Shown: positions 1 through 35,587, counted from the first letter of the stretch. The stretch: 64,000 bases of DNA from Aldrovandia affinis (GCA_029706075.1 JAINUG010000136.1:588501-652500), one strand, 5' to 3'. The notes: generated from the letters alone by a model not told the origin. Made by a program: numbers and translations.

Positions 1-3000
1 AGCTAGCTAGCTACTTGCTAGCAAGCTCAATTGTGAAAAATAAAGGTTGTTATAACTTTGCTAGTTACAACAAACAAATCATGGTAAAGCATTAACATAA
101 AATATGGATACTGTAACACGTGTATATGCTAGCCTAAAGCAGTACAGTGTGGTTTTAAAAGTCAATATTTATAGCTCAATACAAAAAGATGCAAAATCCA
201 TGGGAGCCGCCATTTTAGCACAGCAGACGACGCTTTGCAAGAGAAGAGAAAAAAGCCGGCTGGTCAATAAGTGAGCCCATGGGCCACCAGGAGGAACAAT
301 CGTTTGCATTTGGTGCTTCTCTTCTTCAGACAGAATAATATTGTTTATTATTCTCCACATAGAACATCAGATAATTTTATCCTGTCGTTAAATCCCCCCA
401 GAAGTAAAGCAGTGCCACTCCATGGGAGCCGCCATCTTGTAACAACCAAACAAACCTCCGCCAGTCTAAAAAATGGCGGCGCTAAATGATGTAAAAATCA
501 AAAGGGGGTTGAACCCTTGATTGTTGCGTTTATGTAGCTAGATATGTACAAACCGCAATACACTTACTACCAAATGTATAACAGAATACCCCTTAACTAA
601 ATGAAAATATGTCTGTGAATTTCAAATGTACTACAAATAAGCTAGTGTGTTAGTTCCTAGTTAGCTGGCTAGCTAGTTAGCGAGTTGCCGCAGAAGGCGA
701 TTTTCATGCCTCTCTGGGAGTCGCCATCTTGTCAAACAACCCAAACACAATCCCCTCCTGTCAAGTAGCAGCGAGTGCGCTCCCTGATTAATTCCGACTC
801 ACACACACACACACACTACTACACAATTTAATGAGAAATCATCTGTATATTTAATGTTTGAAATTCAATTTCCATTTCAACTATGTTAGCTATCAGTTGT
901 ATATGAATAGTAGCTAGTCAGCTAACGGGATAGCTAGATTGATAGCTAGTTAGCAGGCTTACTGAATCTATGTTAACATGCAAACGGAAAACAAACAATT
1001 AGTAACTTAAGAGCAATTATATGAGAATACTCGCAATGCATTAAACGCATTAGAAAACGTTTAAACAGTATCGATGTTCAAAATACTTTCTATTCATGCT
1101 CCTTCAGTGGAAGCAGCCATCTTGTTGACTAAACAACTGCTAGCTACCTTGCTAGCCATCTTCCCTCAAGAAAAATGGCGGATGTAGCTAGCTAACATTA
1201 GCTATAACAAAAAGATGCGAAATAGCCGAGCGCATAATTTTCATAATGTAAAATACTTACACCTTTTGAGTTATCTTGCGCAAAACGTCTTGATGATGAG
1301 ACTTTGAGAAGTTAACCCCGGTGATTTCGGTTTGTTAAGAAGTAGCTACCTCCTCTCATGCCTTTCAGGAAGCCGCCATCTTCTTGACAACCAAAAAACA
1401 AGATGCTGCTGCCACCTCCGTTGCCTTGGCCCTCAACATAAATGGCGGGCAGCTCCCTAAAACACAACCCAAATGTTAATAGCTAGCGAGGCAGACCGTG
1501 GCCTCTGTCATTCATTCAACTAGGATACACTGACTCTTATAAAATAAATAATGTTACGTGCTTTTCTATTTAAATGGGAGAACGGTAATTGTTGGAACAG
1601 TTCCCTTTATTTAAAGTACTTAAAAGAAGATGGCGACGGTTATACTTTAGGCTATCATAATACAGCTAAAGCTAGGTTGCTAATATCGTTTGTAGTTAGT
1701 TAAAACGTCGGTTGAACATCGATTTCTTTTTACATAAATATGTCACGTTTGCATTTTATTTTCCTTCAGGGGTTCAACCAAAATACATAAACAGCTACAT
1801 TCTTGAATGCAGCAATGAAAAAGTAGGTAGAAATGGTGAGCTAGTTTGAACCCTTTGTAGAAGCCGCCATTTTCGGGCAACCCCTCCCCGCATCCACCTG
1901 ATTTAGACAGAATGAAATGGCGGTTCGATTCAAGTAGAATACCGTCATAAATACAGCATGTTAGGTCAACGCAACATTAATAGTATGCGCACACACACAC
2001 AATGGCCAAGCGGCTTACATAGGCTACAAGGGTAATGACTTCAGTCTACTTGTAGAAACCATGAATTTACTACCCGTTAAGCTCTAACCAATTAAAGCCC
2101 AGTGGCTTCAAGTGACCAGAAAATATACCACCCTTTCAAAATGATAGGATTGTAAAATAAACTGCATTTTATGTATGCTATTATAAGGAACTTGGATTTA
2201 AACCACAAACCAGCTACTACAAGCACTTGAATTGAAAAGCACAAACTTGGCTAATAATGATTGGCCCACCATAAACTAAAAATTGGTTTAAAAAACCCCA
2301 AAATAATAATTACACAGCATACAGCCAGCATTCTACATTATTGAATTGGGACAATGCACATTAATCAACATATCAGCTTTACACATCAATGTAAATGTGC
2401 CGGAATTAGCACAATTGCTACATTTCATTAATGTATTTAAAAATTGAATATTTGCATTGATTCATTTGTAGTTTTGTGTTGATTTATAGAGAAAACCAGA
2501 CAATTGATTAGTGAAATAGAGTTGCCAGGAATAGCAGGATGGAATATGCCTCTTACTCTGACACAAAGCATCATCAGGAAATTGTACTTTCCATTTAAGT
2601 ACCTCCTTGTGTTACAGGGGTTGTCATGAACATGCACGTTAAAGAATATTTAAGAAAAACATTGAAAATAATGATGTCCTCGTCAACTTCCCACAAAACT
2701 GGCTCTTTGCATCTGACCGAATCATCCCCCTATATCTGATTGGCTAAAGCCTACCTATTTTGATTGGAAGACAATTTAGTTATGTTGGCATACCTGGTTA
2801 AATAAAAAGGACACAAAAAAAACATTGTGTATGGTATGATTGACTGGAACCCCAAAGAGTAGACATTGGACTACTAAAATAATTAAAGTAAAAGTTGAAA
2901 TTACAAAAATGTTTGACACTGAATGTCCTCAATGTATTCCTGCTGTGCACCTACAGATACATAGCCATTGAAGTCATCTGGAATTTATGCCCACAACCCC

Positions 3001-3400
3001 CAGTCTCTGTACCTGACCTTGCTACACAACTAGAGCCTCTTGTGATGCATTATTAAAAGCATCATGTATTCACAGTAACAAAGGTTTCCCACCTTACCTT
3101 ACATTGAAAGTTATAGCCCTACATTATTTAACACAAAAGTTACAACACTAAAACATCTTTGAGTCCAAAATGTAAAGTTTCAACACCAAGCCCTTGAATC
3201 CCTGCACGTTTTCATTTTAGCAGGGTTTTTACTTAAACTCTGTTTTTACTTAGATTTTGTAAATGAACACATCGGCAACCTTTTCCATTTAAATAGTGCA
3301 CCGCTATTTAACATGAAGCCTAAGAGCACATTTACGCTTTACAAAGAGTAATTCGATTCCTTAGTAGGAGACCAACAATAATTTCGCCTAAGTAGGCTAC
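1..3400. other. non-coding, GCTAGC-rich DNA with YY1-like motif array
   Basis: No recognisable exon on either strand. The first 1.7 kb is dense in TAGCTAGC-type words and carries eight exact CCGCCAT/ATGGCGG motifs between 207 and 1923 plus near matches. The same TAGC-rich texture occurs just inside irak1 intron 1, so this may be the 5' intronic zone of a neighbouring gene. From 2 to 3.4 kb nothing stands out. Confidence 0.6.
207..1923. promoter_or_regulatory. cluster of YY1-like motifs
   Basis: Exact copies: 207-213, 429-435, 1373-1379 and 1864-1870 (CCGCCAT) and 473-479, 1175-1181, 1442-1448 and 1917-1923 (ATGGCGG). Near matches at 720, 1113, 1152 and 1630. Most fit the YY1 consensus AAnATGGCGGC. 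They sit in repeated modules with a reverse motif followed 40-70 bp later by a forward one. Confidence 0.6.
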
Positions 3401-3922
3401 AACAGTGCAGTTTAATTCCTGCTAAAAGGGGGGGGCGACAACTTTTTTTTCTTCAATCAATTTAAGTCAGCTTACGTCAACTTGTTTCCGGTCGCAGCCG
3501 TAGCCTACCCTAAAGGCCAAACAAGATTTGTTTAAAGTCTTCAGCCGACGAGAAGCGTTTGGAACGTCTACAGAGGAATTTCTGTTAGGTGTGAGCTACT
3601 GAGTTTGGAATCTCTGCTGATGGTCATTGTAGTCTCCGAGATTCAATAGGCCTATGTCAAATCTTGTTGTTATGGGAATTGTGCAATGTATAGTTTCTAC
3701 TAAGTGACATTCTGTGTTTTTATTGAAAACGACATTCTTGTCTGCTGTCGCAGTTTTGAACTAAACTTTAGTTTTAAACTAAACTGGGCCTAACACCAAT
3801 AACAGCTTCCATGTCAGTATGCTTGAATGAAGTTTACACCTGCCTTTTCCAGGCGTTAAATAATGAACACAATCTTTTAATTGTTACCAACCTTGATAAA
3901 TCACATCGAATGGCTGATATAT

Positions 3923-4271
3923 ACTGATAAGTGCCAAAATAAAGTAAGTACCCACATAAAGTGTCTTAATAGGGTGTTGGGCCACCACGTGCTGTAAAAA
4001 CCGCTTCAATACTGGAACTCTATTGGAGGGATGCAACACCATTCATTTACAATAAATTACATCATTTTGTGGTTTGTTGACGGTGGCTGAAAATGCTGTC
4101 TCAGGCGACAATTCAGAATCTACCACAAGTGTTCAATTAAGTTAAGATCTGGTGACTGAGACATCCATGGCATACTGTTTACATCGTTTTCATGCACATC
4201 AAACCATTCAGTGACCACTCGTGCCCTGTGCATTTATTGGCGTTTACCTTGCCCTCTAAGGGGTTGAGGTG
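3923..4271 (-). mobile_element. Tc1/mariner remnant
   Basis: Minus-strand piece of the same Tc1 family as at 12023: it starts with a decayed terminal repeat (GTGCCAAAATAAAG) followed by TAAAGTGTCTTAATAGGGTG and ends near CTCTAAGGGGTTGAGG. The other terminal repeat is missing. Confidence 0.75.
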
Positions 4272-4591
4272 AGCAGACTGCTGAATTATAAAATCACTTT
4301 CACAAGTTTAATATCACTCAAAATGTGTTGCATTTTTTGTGTATGCATCAGTTTGACATGTTTTTTGCAGGACTACATGAAGGTACTGCAAATTTTGTTT
4401 GTAATAATTCTGTTAACTTAAACCACAATTTAGAACATTTCTTCCCCTGACAATCTTTGAATTTGTAAAACACATCCTGTCAGTCACAATCCAAAAAATG
4501 TCTACTGTTGCTTGGAATTTAACTATGGAAAATATCTAATTTGAATCACTAATCTCATTTACTTTTGTTTTAATATAAATGTATTTCAAAT

Positions 4592-4905
4592 TTTTCTCCC
4601 AATTGAGTTGCCAATTATGCCCTCTATTTATCTCAATTCCCCCTCCCCCACGAGTCCGCCGCCCGTTCTCCGGGTCGAGACACTATTTCCGGGCCGATTT
4701 TATCTGCCTCTTCCGAGACGGAATTCTACCACGGACGCCTTTTTTCTGCTCCTCGACGGACTCGTGCCGGTTCACCCTCCCCCCTCCCCCGGAGGCGGAC
4801 CAGGGCCGGTCTGGTAGAGACGCGGGTTTCGAACCGCGTCCCTGACAGGCAGCGCACACCACACCGGACCAGCCAAAGTGTGGTGCGTTAGACCGCCTAA
4901 TCTCA
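4592..4905 (-). mobile_element. tRNA-derived SINE (family B)
   Basis: Read on the minus strand it begins with a tRNA-like head (GCGGTCTAACGCACC, B-box GGTTCGAAACC), then a GC-rich body, ending near GGGAGAAAAAT. It is the same family as the plus-strand copy at 26003. Confidence 0.75.
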
Positions 4906-6459
4906 TTTTGTACTATAGACTTGGACATCGTGCATAAACATGGAGCCAAAGGAGTTTGCTCAGCAAATTGTTATTACAATGGATAGCTGACCTTTGCCTA
5001 CCATGACCTTTTCCCTCAAGGTAGTTCTAACTTTAAGGCATACATACCAAAAGTGGATTTCTTTACAGTTCAATACCTGCATGGTATGCAGCCATATCAC
5101 CCATTTTATTTTAAGGAAAGAGAAAATGGGGGTTGCAAGCAGAAATATAACGAGACACCTTAGTGCAGTGAAATTAAACCTGATGTCTTTTCAAATACAA
5201 CAGTAACACAGAGGTGCAAACAAAAAAACATTTTATCATCGTAAATTGTACATTTTCGAACCGTTTTAAAGTAATAATCAAACCAAGCTTTCAATAAATT
5301 AAAAAAGACACTGAAGAAAAAAAAGATTGCTTATCTTATATAGTTACTTTGCAATGGCATACGCACATGGGCCATTAAAAAATATCACTCTCAGTAGTAT
5401 TTAAGTGACCCATAAATCACTTGATTTGGGTTGTGCATTCATACTTCTCTCACAACCTGTAACACACTCTTCTCTTTGGAAGCAAGCCAGAATGTTTTTG
5501 CTGAGTTTTGGCAGCATATCATCATTGACATGGCCAGGTAATCAAACCCTCAATGTGAGTTGTATCCCAGTTGATCCCAAGAGTTGTATCATGAGAGTGA
5601 AGTCTTTAGGATGAAGGTCCTTCGAGAAACTGCCTCCTTGTTTGTTAACATTAACCTTATGACAGTATTGTCAGTTTCTGCAAACAATTGTATAAAAACA
5701 TGGTTGTATAAAAACAGGTTGGTAGCACTTTTTTGGTAGAAGCTTTAAGGGCTTTGCTGATAGTTTTCAGATTTCAGTTCAGATTTGAACCCTTGGTCCC
5801 TGCCACGGTCATTGTACAGCTGCATAAATAGACAATACTTTAGTTTGGAGGATTTTGACATGCATTTCAACCAGCCTTTCCAAGGAATTAATCAATACGA
5901 CTGCAAAGATCTGGATATGAAATTCATTGTTTTAATAAAGGACACACACATTGCGTACTTATGTCTTCCAAATGACAGGCTGTGTGAACACTGAACTGGG
6001 CTTTTTTTTTTTTTGCATGAACAAGCACTTTCCATTTCACCATCTCTAAATTGCTCAAGTGAGAGACCTCGCTGTACAAGATCAGATATCACTTTGTTCA
6101 TATTAACAGGTCAACTGATATTTGGTAGACATACTTCTGAAAATAAAAGTCAAAATCCTCCAAGCATAAAAAATACTGTATGAAAACGGAAAAGGGTGAA
6201 AAAGCACATCGGAAAAGCAAATAAATAGTTTAAAGAGTACCATCAAGAGTACGTAAGAGTACCACCTTTGCCTCAAATACTTGCAGTGTCCATCATACCA
6301 CACTCATGTTATGCTAAAAAGTTTGTCCATGGTGATGTTGGTATAAAATGACATGAAGACACTAACAGGTGCAGTACGGAACATGTGATAGTGGTTTCGA
6401 AGAAGCTGTACCGTATTTTTTGACAACTATAAAACATTGACATAAATTGAACTGCGGTG
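4906..6459. other. intergenic, nothing recognised
   Basis: AT-rich DNA beyond the irak1 3' end. No exon, repeat family or RNA gene was recognised in either strand. Confidence 0.5.
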
Positions 6460-6678
6460 TGTGAAATGATAACGCCCACAACTTTATTAGGGCTTGTAAA
6501 CAACCATATGGTTTTGAGAACTTTGATTTAAGGGTTTGTGTGCAAACTGTTTCCCCCAATTTAAAAATAACATTTCTACACATTTTCTCTCACTTAATGT
6601 GCTCTTGTTACAGAACACTTCATGTATGTAAAGTGGACATTTTGTTTTATGTATTTGTTTGTGGTTAATTGGATGTGT
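6460..6678 (-). other. irak1: irak1 3' UTR, candidate
   Basis: The transcript would continue past the TGA at 6679. The first AATAAA on the minus strand lies at 6483-6488, giving a UTR of about 200 nt if used. No other landmark fixes the end, and later sites are possible. Confidence 0.45.
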
Positions 6679-29987
<23,309 letters not shown>

Positions 29988-30170
29988 GTTCAAGCGAGCA
30001 ACATGTGATTTTTCTATCCAGTGGTTTTTTTTGTTGTTGCAGAAGTCCAATGAATACTGCTAGGAGTTATTTTTTACATATTATGATGTGTAGAACCATC
30101 GCCTCAAATTACTTGGAACACGTTATGTGCAGAACCATCACCTCGGATTACTTGACAACGCCATCTGTAT
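29988..30170 (-). promoter_or_regulatory. irak1: irak1 5' UTR / proximal promoter with a 39-bp tandem repeat
   Basis: Sequence directly upstream of the irak1 start. Two imperfect copies of a 39-bp unit (GAACCATC at 30093 and 30132) lie here in tandem. No TATA box is obvious. The region is placed only by its position before exon 1. Confidence 0.4.
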
Positions 30171-32120
30171 TTTAAAAACGCGTTTAGTTTTATTAACTGC
30201 TCGTGCTGCCTTTACTCACTTCCCCTTTCATCACTGCCCAGGCAGGGACTTTATCTGAAACTCCCATTTGCGGAGGCGTGCTCATAGAACCTACGAGACA
30301 GCTCTGTTTAACTAGTGTCTTTAGTAACTGGTCTGGGATCAGCTTAAATCCAATCCCATAATTTTTTGGCCAATGCAATCCTGGATCTCTGTCCCGCTCT
30401 CAAACATTCGATCAGGTGACGCTCTGGACAAACAGTCGAATGCGAATAATTCAGACCCTTGTCCAAAAAAAGGCGAGACGCCATCTTGGCGTTCTAGCCT
30501 GTTGTTTGAAGATCTATTTTGTTGAAAAAAGTGGGCATACATCAGCCAGTTACTTCTAATTATATTTGTGTCCAGGTACCATGTCTGATAGAGGAGGATA
30601 GGATATAATTGTATCAGATGTGATAGGACATGGATTCTGGGCCATTTTTTCTTTGCATTGTTAAGGCGACATGAAACGGAGTGTTTCAGAATTCTGTTTA
30701 CTGATTAAGTATTATTGTTTAAAAGGGCCATAATTGGAACTCTGGGGTCCGATATATTTGGGTGAACCTGAAACCTGAAGGGGGACCTCCATAGGTGCCC
30801 CCCATGTTACAGACATGTCTCGCCGTAAATCAGCAAGACCACGACGAGCATCTGTGATAAGAAATCACCCAAATATATCGGACCCGAGTATGTGCCCATG
30901 TGTGTTGTGTTGTGTGCAACCATTAAAATCCACAAAATGGGATGCCTGGCCTGTATTCTTACTGGTACCCCACGGTAACAGCGATAGTTATCACACCCAG
31001 CACAGGTATAACAGGGAAACAGCAGTGGATAACTAGCAGTTACTGGGGGTTTTTAAACTACGAAGGTTGTGTCATTGATTTATATTGTGGTAAGCCTTCA
31101 AAAACCATTGTGTATATCAGCCTTATCTCCAAAACATCAATGTGAGCACCTGAGTGGCTAATCAGTTTAATAAATTGATCCAGAACATACCGTGTTATGG
31201 GGCTTAAAGATGTAGAGCTAAATACTTACCTTATTCTCCTCTGTTTCTTTCATTTTTATATGGAGAAGAGGGTGAAAAATAACACCGTCATAGACTCTCA
31301 AGCACCAACCCGAGTTCCATAAACAGGCTGCAGAAGGCTTTATTTTGCGCCTGAGTGATTTGAGAACAGGTTGACCACTCACTAGTCATCATTTCAAAAT
31401 GCATGCCCATCAAGACCTATCAATGCTAAGACATGCCAGCATTGAGAAAGTCAAAAGGAATGTGGAAAAAGTAGTTTTAACTAACATTGTCTTTAGTTTG
31501 TATAGCTTGTTACACTGGTGTTTGTTTAACATTGGTGTGCTTGACTGTAGGCTAAACAGGAGCAGTATGTACACATTTTTTGTGTGTTTATTTGCAATAT
31601 TTTGAGTGGGGAAGTTAAGAGGAACAGTAGCAGCATGTAATAAAACAAAATCTTTCTTGTATTATTCTACTGCAAGAAACAGAATATTGAGGAAAAGCAA
31701 CAGCTAGGAATTGAAGAATTATCATTGGGCATCATTTGTATTTTTACTCCCCCACCCCACTGAAGATGTAGAATTGCATACCCCCTGTCGGAACACACAT
31801 GTCATTTTAATGACTGACTACAGGAATTTTACTGTGTTCATTCCAATTGTCAGTGTGATAGCTGTTGGCAAAGTTGGTGTCACATTGATTTTGGACAGTT
31901 GTAGAATAACAGATCCTTAAACTGCATTGTAACTGGTCAGTATTTTTGGAGATATTAACTGTACTTCATTTTGTTTTGTGTCATGCCCATATATGCAAAA
32001 TGTAGCCTATTTTAGCATTTCTTTCTGGCTAATTCTTTTTACCCCCCATAGTGACATATATTAATGTGTTTGAGAGTGTGATGTAAAACTGAATTTAAAT
32101 GAAAGAAGGGAAAGACTTTT
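30171..32120. other. intergenic DNA upstream of irak1
   Basis: No exon assigned. A perfect 21-bp inverted repeat lies at 30745-30765 and 30865-30885. A 73-codon frame at 30815-31036 starts MSRRKSARPRRASV. One YY1-like CGCCATCTTG lies near 30479. The rest is AT-rich with nothing recognised. Confidence 0.5.
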
Positions 32121-32121
32121 C

Positions 32122-32268
32122 ACTCTGTGGCTCAGTTGGTAGAGCACAGCGTTGGCAACGCTTAGGTTGTGGGTTCAATCCCCACTGGGGCCACATATAC
32201 TGAAAAATGTATGCATTCACTACTGTAAGTCGCTTTGGATAAAAGCGTCTGCTAAATGGCGTATATTA
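32122..32268 (+). mobile_element. SINE (family C)
   Basis: Same as the copy at 11847: CTGTGGCTCAGTTGGTAGAG, GGGTTCAATCCCC and GTAAGTCGCTTTGGATAAAA. Confidence 0.85.
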
Positions 32269-32505
32269 TATTATTATTATATTACTTCATTGCACATCTG
32301 TGAAGCCTTTTTTGTCATTTTGACTGTTTTCTTGCAAGGGATTTTCATGTATGGAGTGGTAGGACTTCAAGTTGAAAGAATCCTTAACATCCATTTTGTA
32401 CTTATTGTGAGGGCATGGAGGCCCTACACATACACTTTTTAATGAAACCCAAGTTTATATTCAGATTGCTGATATTAGACCTTGTGTGCCCAATGTTATA
32501 ACAAC

Positions 32506-32533
<28 letters not shown>

Positions 32534-32536
<3 letters not shown>

Positions 32537-32660
32537 CATATGCCATGTAGCAGACTCTTTTATCCAAAGCGATTTACAGTAGTGAATGCGTACACTTTTC
32601 AGTATATGTGGTCCCAATGGGAATCAAACCCACAACCTAAGCACCACGCTCTACCTATTT
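32534..32660 (-). mobile_element. SINE (family C), inverted to its neighbour
   Basis: Tail first on the plus strand (TATCCAAAGCGATTTACAG), then GGGAATCAAACCCACAACCT and AGCACCACGCTCTACC. It forms an inverted pair with the copy 270 bp to the left. Confidence 0.8.
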
Positions 32661-34329
32661 AGAATACACACAAAAGTACAATAGGTTTTGGTAGGTAATT
32701 TCAGAATAACTGTTTATGTGCATAAAACAAAAAGAAAATCAGTTAATGTTAGTCGATGTCCTTCACATTAAATAAAACTTCAATTAAATATTTAAACAAG
32801 AAATTAAGTGTTGTTAATGTTGTAAGAAATATGTCACTATAGTTTTCTTTTATTTGATATACGATATTAAATTTAGCACAAATCTAAGAAGCCACAGATA
32901 TTTAAAAAGTTACACAAACATAGTCCAGGGAACTGAGCTGCCTATCACTTCTCAATAAATCTTACAGTGAAATCTGTGATTGCTACTTAGACAAACCATT
33001 ACTTTTATTATGGTAGAGAGTAGGAACAATTTTCGGGAAGCACAAATAAAAATAAAAATTGTAAGAACTATTGTGGGCACTACGAAGCTTATTGTAAAGA
33101 GAACTGCACAGCTGATCCACAACACAAAGAAGGTCAGAATGAATATAGTCATGTTTTGACCAACTCAGTATGACCTGTACGTATGCATAAGTATATATAT
33201 ATATATATACTGTACATGCTTAATGCTCTCTCCACACTCACTGTGGCATCGTTCCTCCTCTCCACATATGGGCTCTTCACAATGCGTCCGGCATTACTTA
33301 AAGCAACAGTACGCACAATTGAACACTGCTTTTATGATCCTATAAGTTTCAGAATGCGCCATTTGGTATTTTTTAATTATGTAATATGGCAACCACAATG
33401 TGACTCACCATCCGCAGCCAAAACTTCCTCAAAGCCTCCAGAGTTTTGAAATTTAAATAATGGTAAATACTGCATTCATATGATAGAAAATAGATCTGAT
33501 CTTGCATGCATCTTTAAACAATCACATCAGAATGTTCAAAACAACATTCCAGTTGAACAATATCAGCTATTAAGCCTACTACTTCACATTGTACTAGTAA
33601 GTAATATTGCAGTGTATGAGCAAAGAAAATGTATTGCGCACTGGTAAGATAATTCGTCTGTTGAAGTTTTTTAAAACTATTTTAGCAACAGAATATATAT
33701 TTTAAACATTTAAAAACACTCCTGTGTTTAATAAGTTAATTATCTTATCATTAATGTTATACCATTAAATTCTAAATTAACCATCAGGTGAATGATAGTT
33801 GAGTATCAGGGCTCATCCATTCACCACAGTGAATTAAATTATGGTATAAAACCAGAGGTAATTTTAAAAAATTGTCATTTAAATGTAAATGTTCATACAT
33901 TCAAGTTAAACTCACAGATGGTATCAGAAGTGGCAACAAAGCTGTGGCACTCACAACATCATTACTTAATGACTTTCTGCAGTAAAAAAAAGTAAATGTA
34001 AGTCATTCCTAACTCAATGGATTTATTTAATTAATATTAACATTAATTGTTCTTACAGAATTACCACGCAATATGTAAATTGACTGAAATACTATAAAAG
34101 TATATAAAATAATATAATATATAAATCTACCAGTTTCTCGCCTTGAGAAGCTATTTTATTTGGAATTATTTGGAATTTACTAAATAAATAGTTCAATTTC
34201 AGTCAAAAAAGCAGGTTCATGACAGGTTATATGCTTAAGTCTTAAGTAATACTTCTGGATTTATTCATATGGATTTTAAATGTTAAAGGTAGTGATAAAG
34301 AAAACTAAAACCAGATATGGGTTAAAAGG
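32661..34329. other. AT-rich intergenic DNA
   Basis: A TA repeat near 33194 and otherwise low-GC sequence. No exon, RNA or repeat family recognised. Confidence 0.5.
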
Positions 34330-34384
34330 GGTTAACCGATTAAAACGTTTTAGAACACCCCCGTTAACCGATTAAAAAGTTTTA

Positions 34385-35505
34385 GAACACCCCCGATTAA
34401 AAAGTTTTAGAACACCCCCATTTTCCAGTTTTTACAGAAATTTAAGCAGTTCAAGTCCAGTGAATAACCTAAGAGATGAGATGTTTATCAGTTGTTACTT
34501 AGAAGTTGTTACTTGTTACTTCCTTATCTTTTAAGGAAACCATTTTATTCATTATTTTGTTCCGTGTATTATTTACTACCGGTCAAAAGTAAAAAATTTT
34601 GGCAGTGAGCCCGACCATCACACTTCCTCCTCCATGTTTGACAGTTGGTGTCACACACTGAGGAACCATATTTTCGCCTACTCGACGGCCTACAAAAACC
34701 TTTCAAAATTTCAAGATTTCGATTAATCGGTCCATAAGACCTTTTTCCAGTCTTCAGTAGTCCACTGGTGGTGCTTCATAACATACGCCATTTAGCAGAC
34801 GCTTTTATCCAAAGCGACTTACAGAAGTGAATGCATACATTTTCAGTAGTGGCCCCAGTGGGGATTGAACCCACAACCTAAGCGTTGCCAACGCTGTGCT
34901 CTACCAACTGAGCCACAGAGAACCACCTCATAGCCCAGGCAAGCCTCTTTTTCTTATTTTGCTATCTTAGCAATGGCTTTCTTACTGCCACTCGACCTGT
35001 CAAACCTGGAGCTCGAAGTCTTCTCTTCAGTTTAAATTGAGTTCAAATTTACTTCGACCAGTGTTAAGCTGTGCTTGAAGCTGTTGTCCTGTGAACCGCC
35101 TATCCTGCAAGCTGTTGACTCTCATAAACTTGTCTTCTGATTTTGTTGTGGCTTTGGGTCTGCCAGACCTCTTCCTGTCAGTTTCCAAGTGACTTTAGAT
35201 GGTGTAGGAAACTACTCACTGGCAAAAAATGTACCTTATTTTTCAGTTTTGGTAACCTAAACTTTTTTATTTTTAACCTCTGGCAGTTTACCGCTTACCT
35301 TTGTACCATTTTAGGCTATTCACTGGACTTGAACTGTTTAAATTTCTGTAAAAACTGGAAAATTGGGGTGTTCTAAAACCTTTGACCGGTAGTGTATAAT
35401 ACACGGAACAAAATAATGAATAAAATCCTTAAAATATAAGGAATTAACAAGTAACAACTTCTAAGTAACAACTGATAAACATCCAATCTCTCAGCTAGGT
35501 GAGAG
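34385..35505 (-). mobile_element. Tc1/mariner element, rearranged, with a nested SINE
   Basis: 34600-35300 is minus-strand Tc1 transposase DNA (CTCCATGTTTGACAGTTGGT, CTACTCGACGGCCTACAAAA, GCTTGAAGCTGTTGTCCTGT). The right end 35310-35395 is a terminal repeat ending TTTGACCGGTAGTGTA. The left end is disordered: a terminal-repeat piece (34385-34470) precedes a 118-bp sequence (34477-34596) that is an inverted copy of the right flank (35385-35505). A family C SINE (34784-34925) is inserted. Confidence 0.75.
34784..34925 (-). mobile_element. SINE (family C) inside the Tc1 element
   Basis: Plus-strand order: ATTTAGCAGACGCTTTTATC, AAAGCGACTTACAG, GGGGATTGAACCCACAACCT, CTACCAACTGAGCCACAGAG. It splits GGTGGTGCTTCATA from CTCATAGCCCAGGCAAGCC of the transposase DNA. 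Confidence 0.85.
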
Positions 35506-35587
35506 AAGCATAAATACATTTGTATTAATGAACTCTTGGGGAATTGGAGTCTAAAGGATGTGCGAGGACACACACACACACACATGT

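Noticed and set aside
3450-3600. Possible promoter or first exon (CCGGAAAC, GTAAGC on the minus strand)
   Set aside because: Only weak short signals; no coding sequence to anchor it.
4579-4949. Open frames on both strands, GC-rich, up to 88 codons
   Set aside because: They lie wholly in a tRNA-derived SINE.
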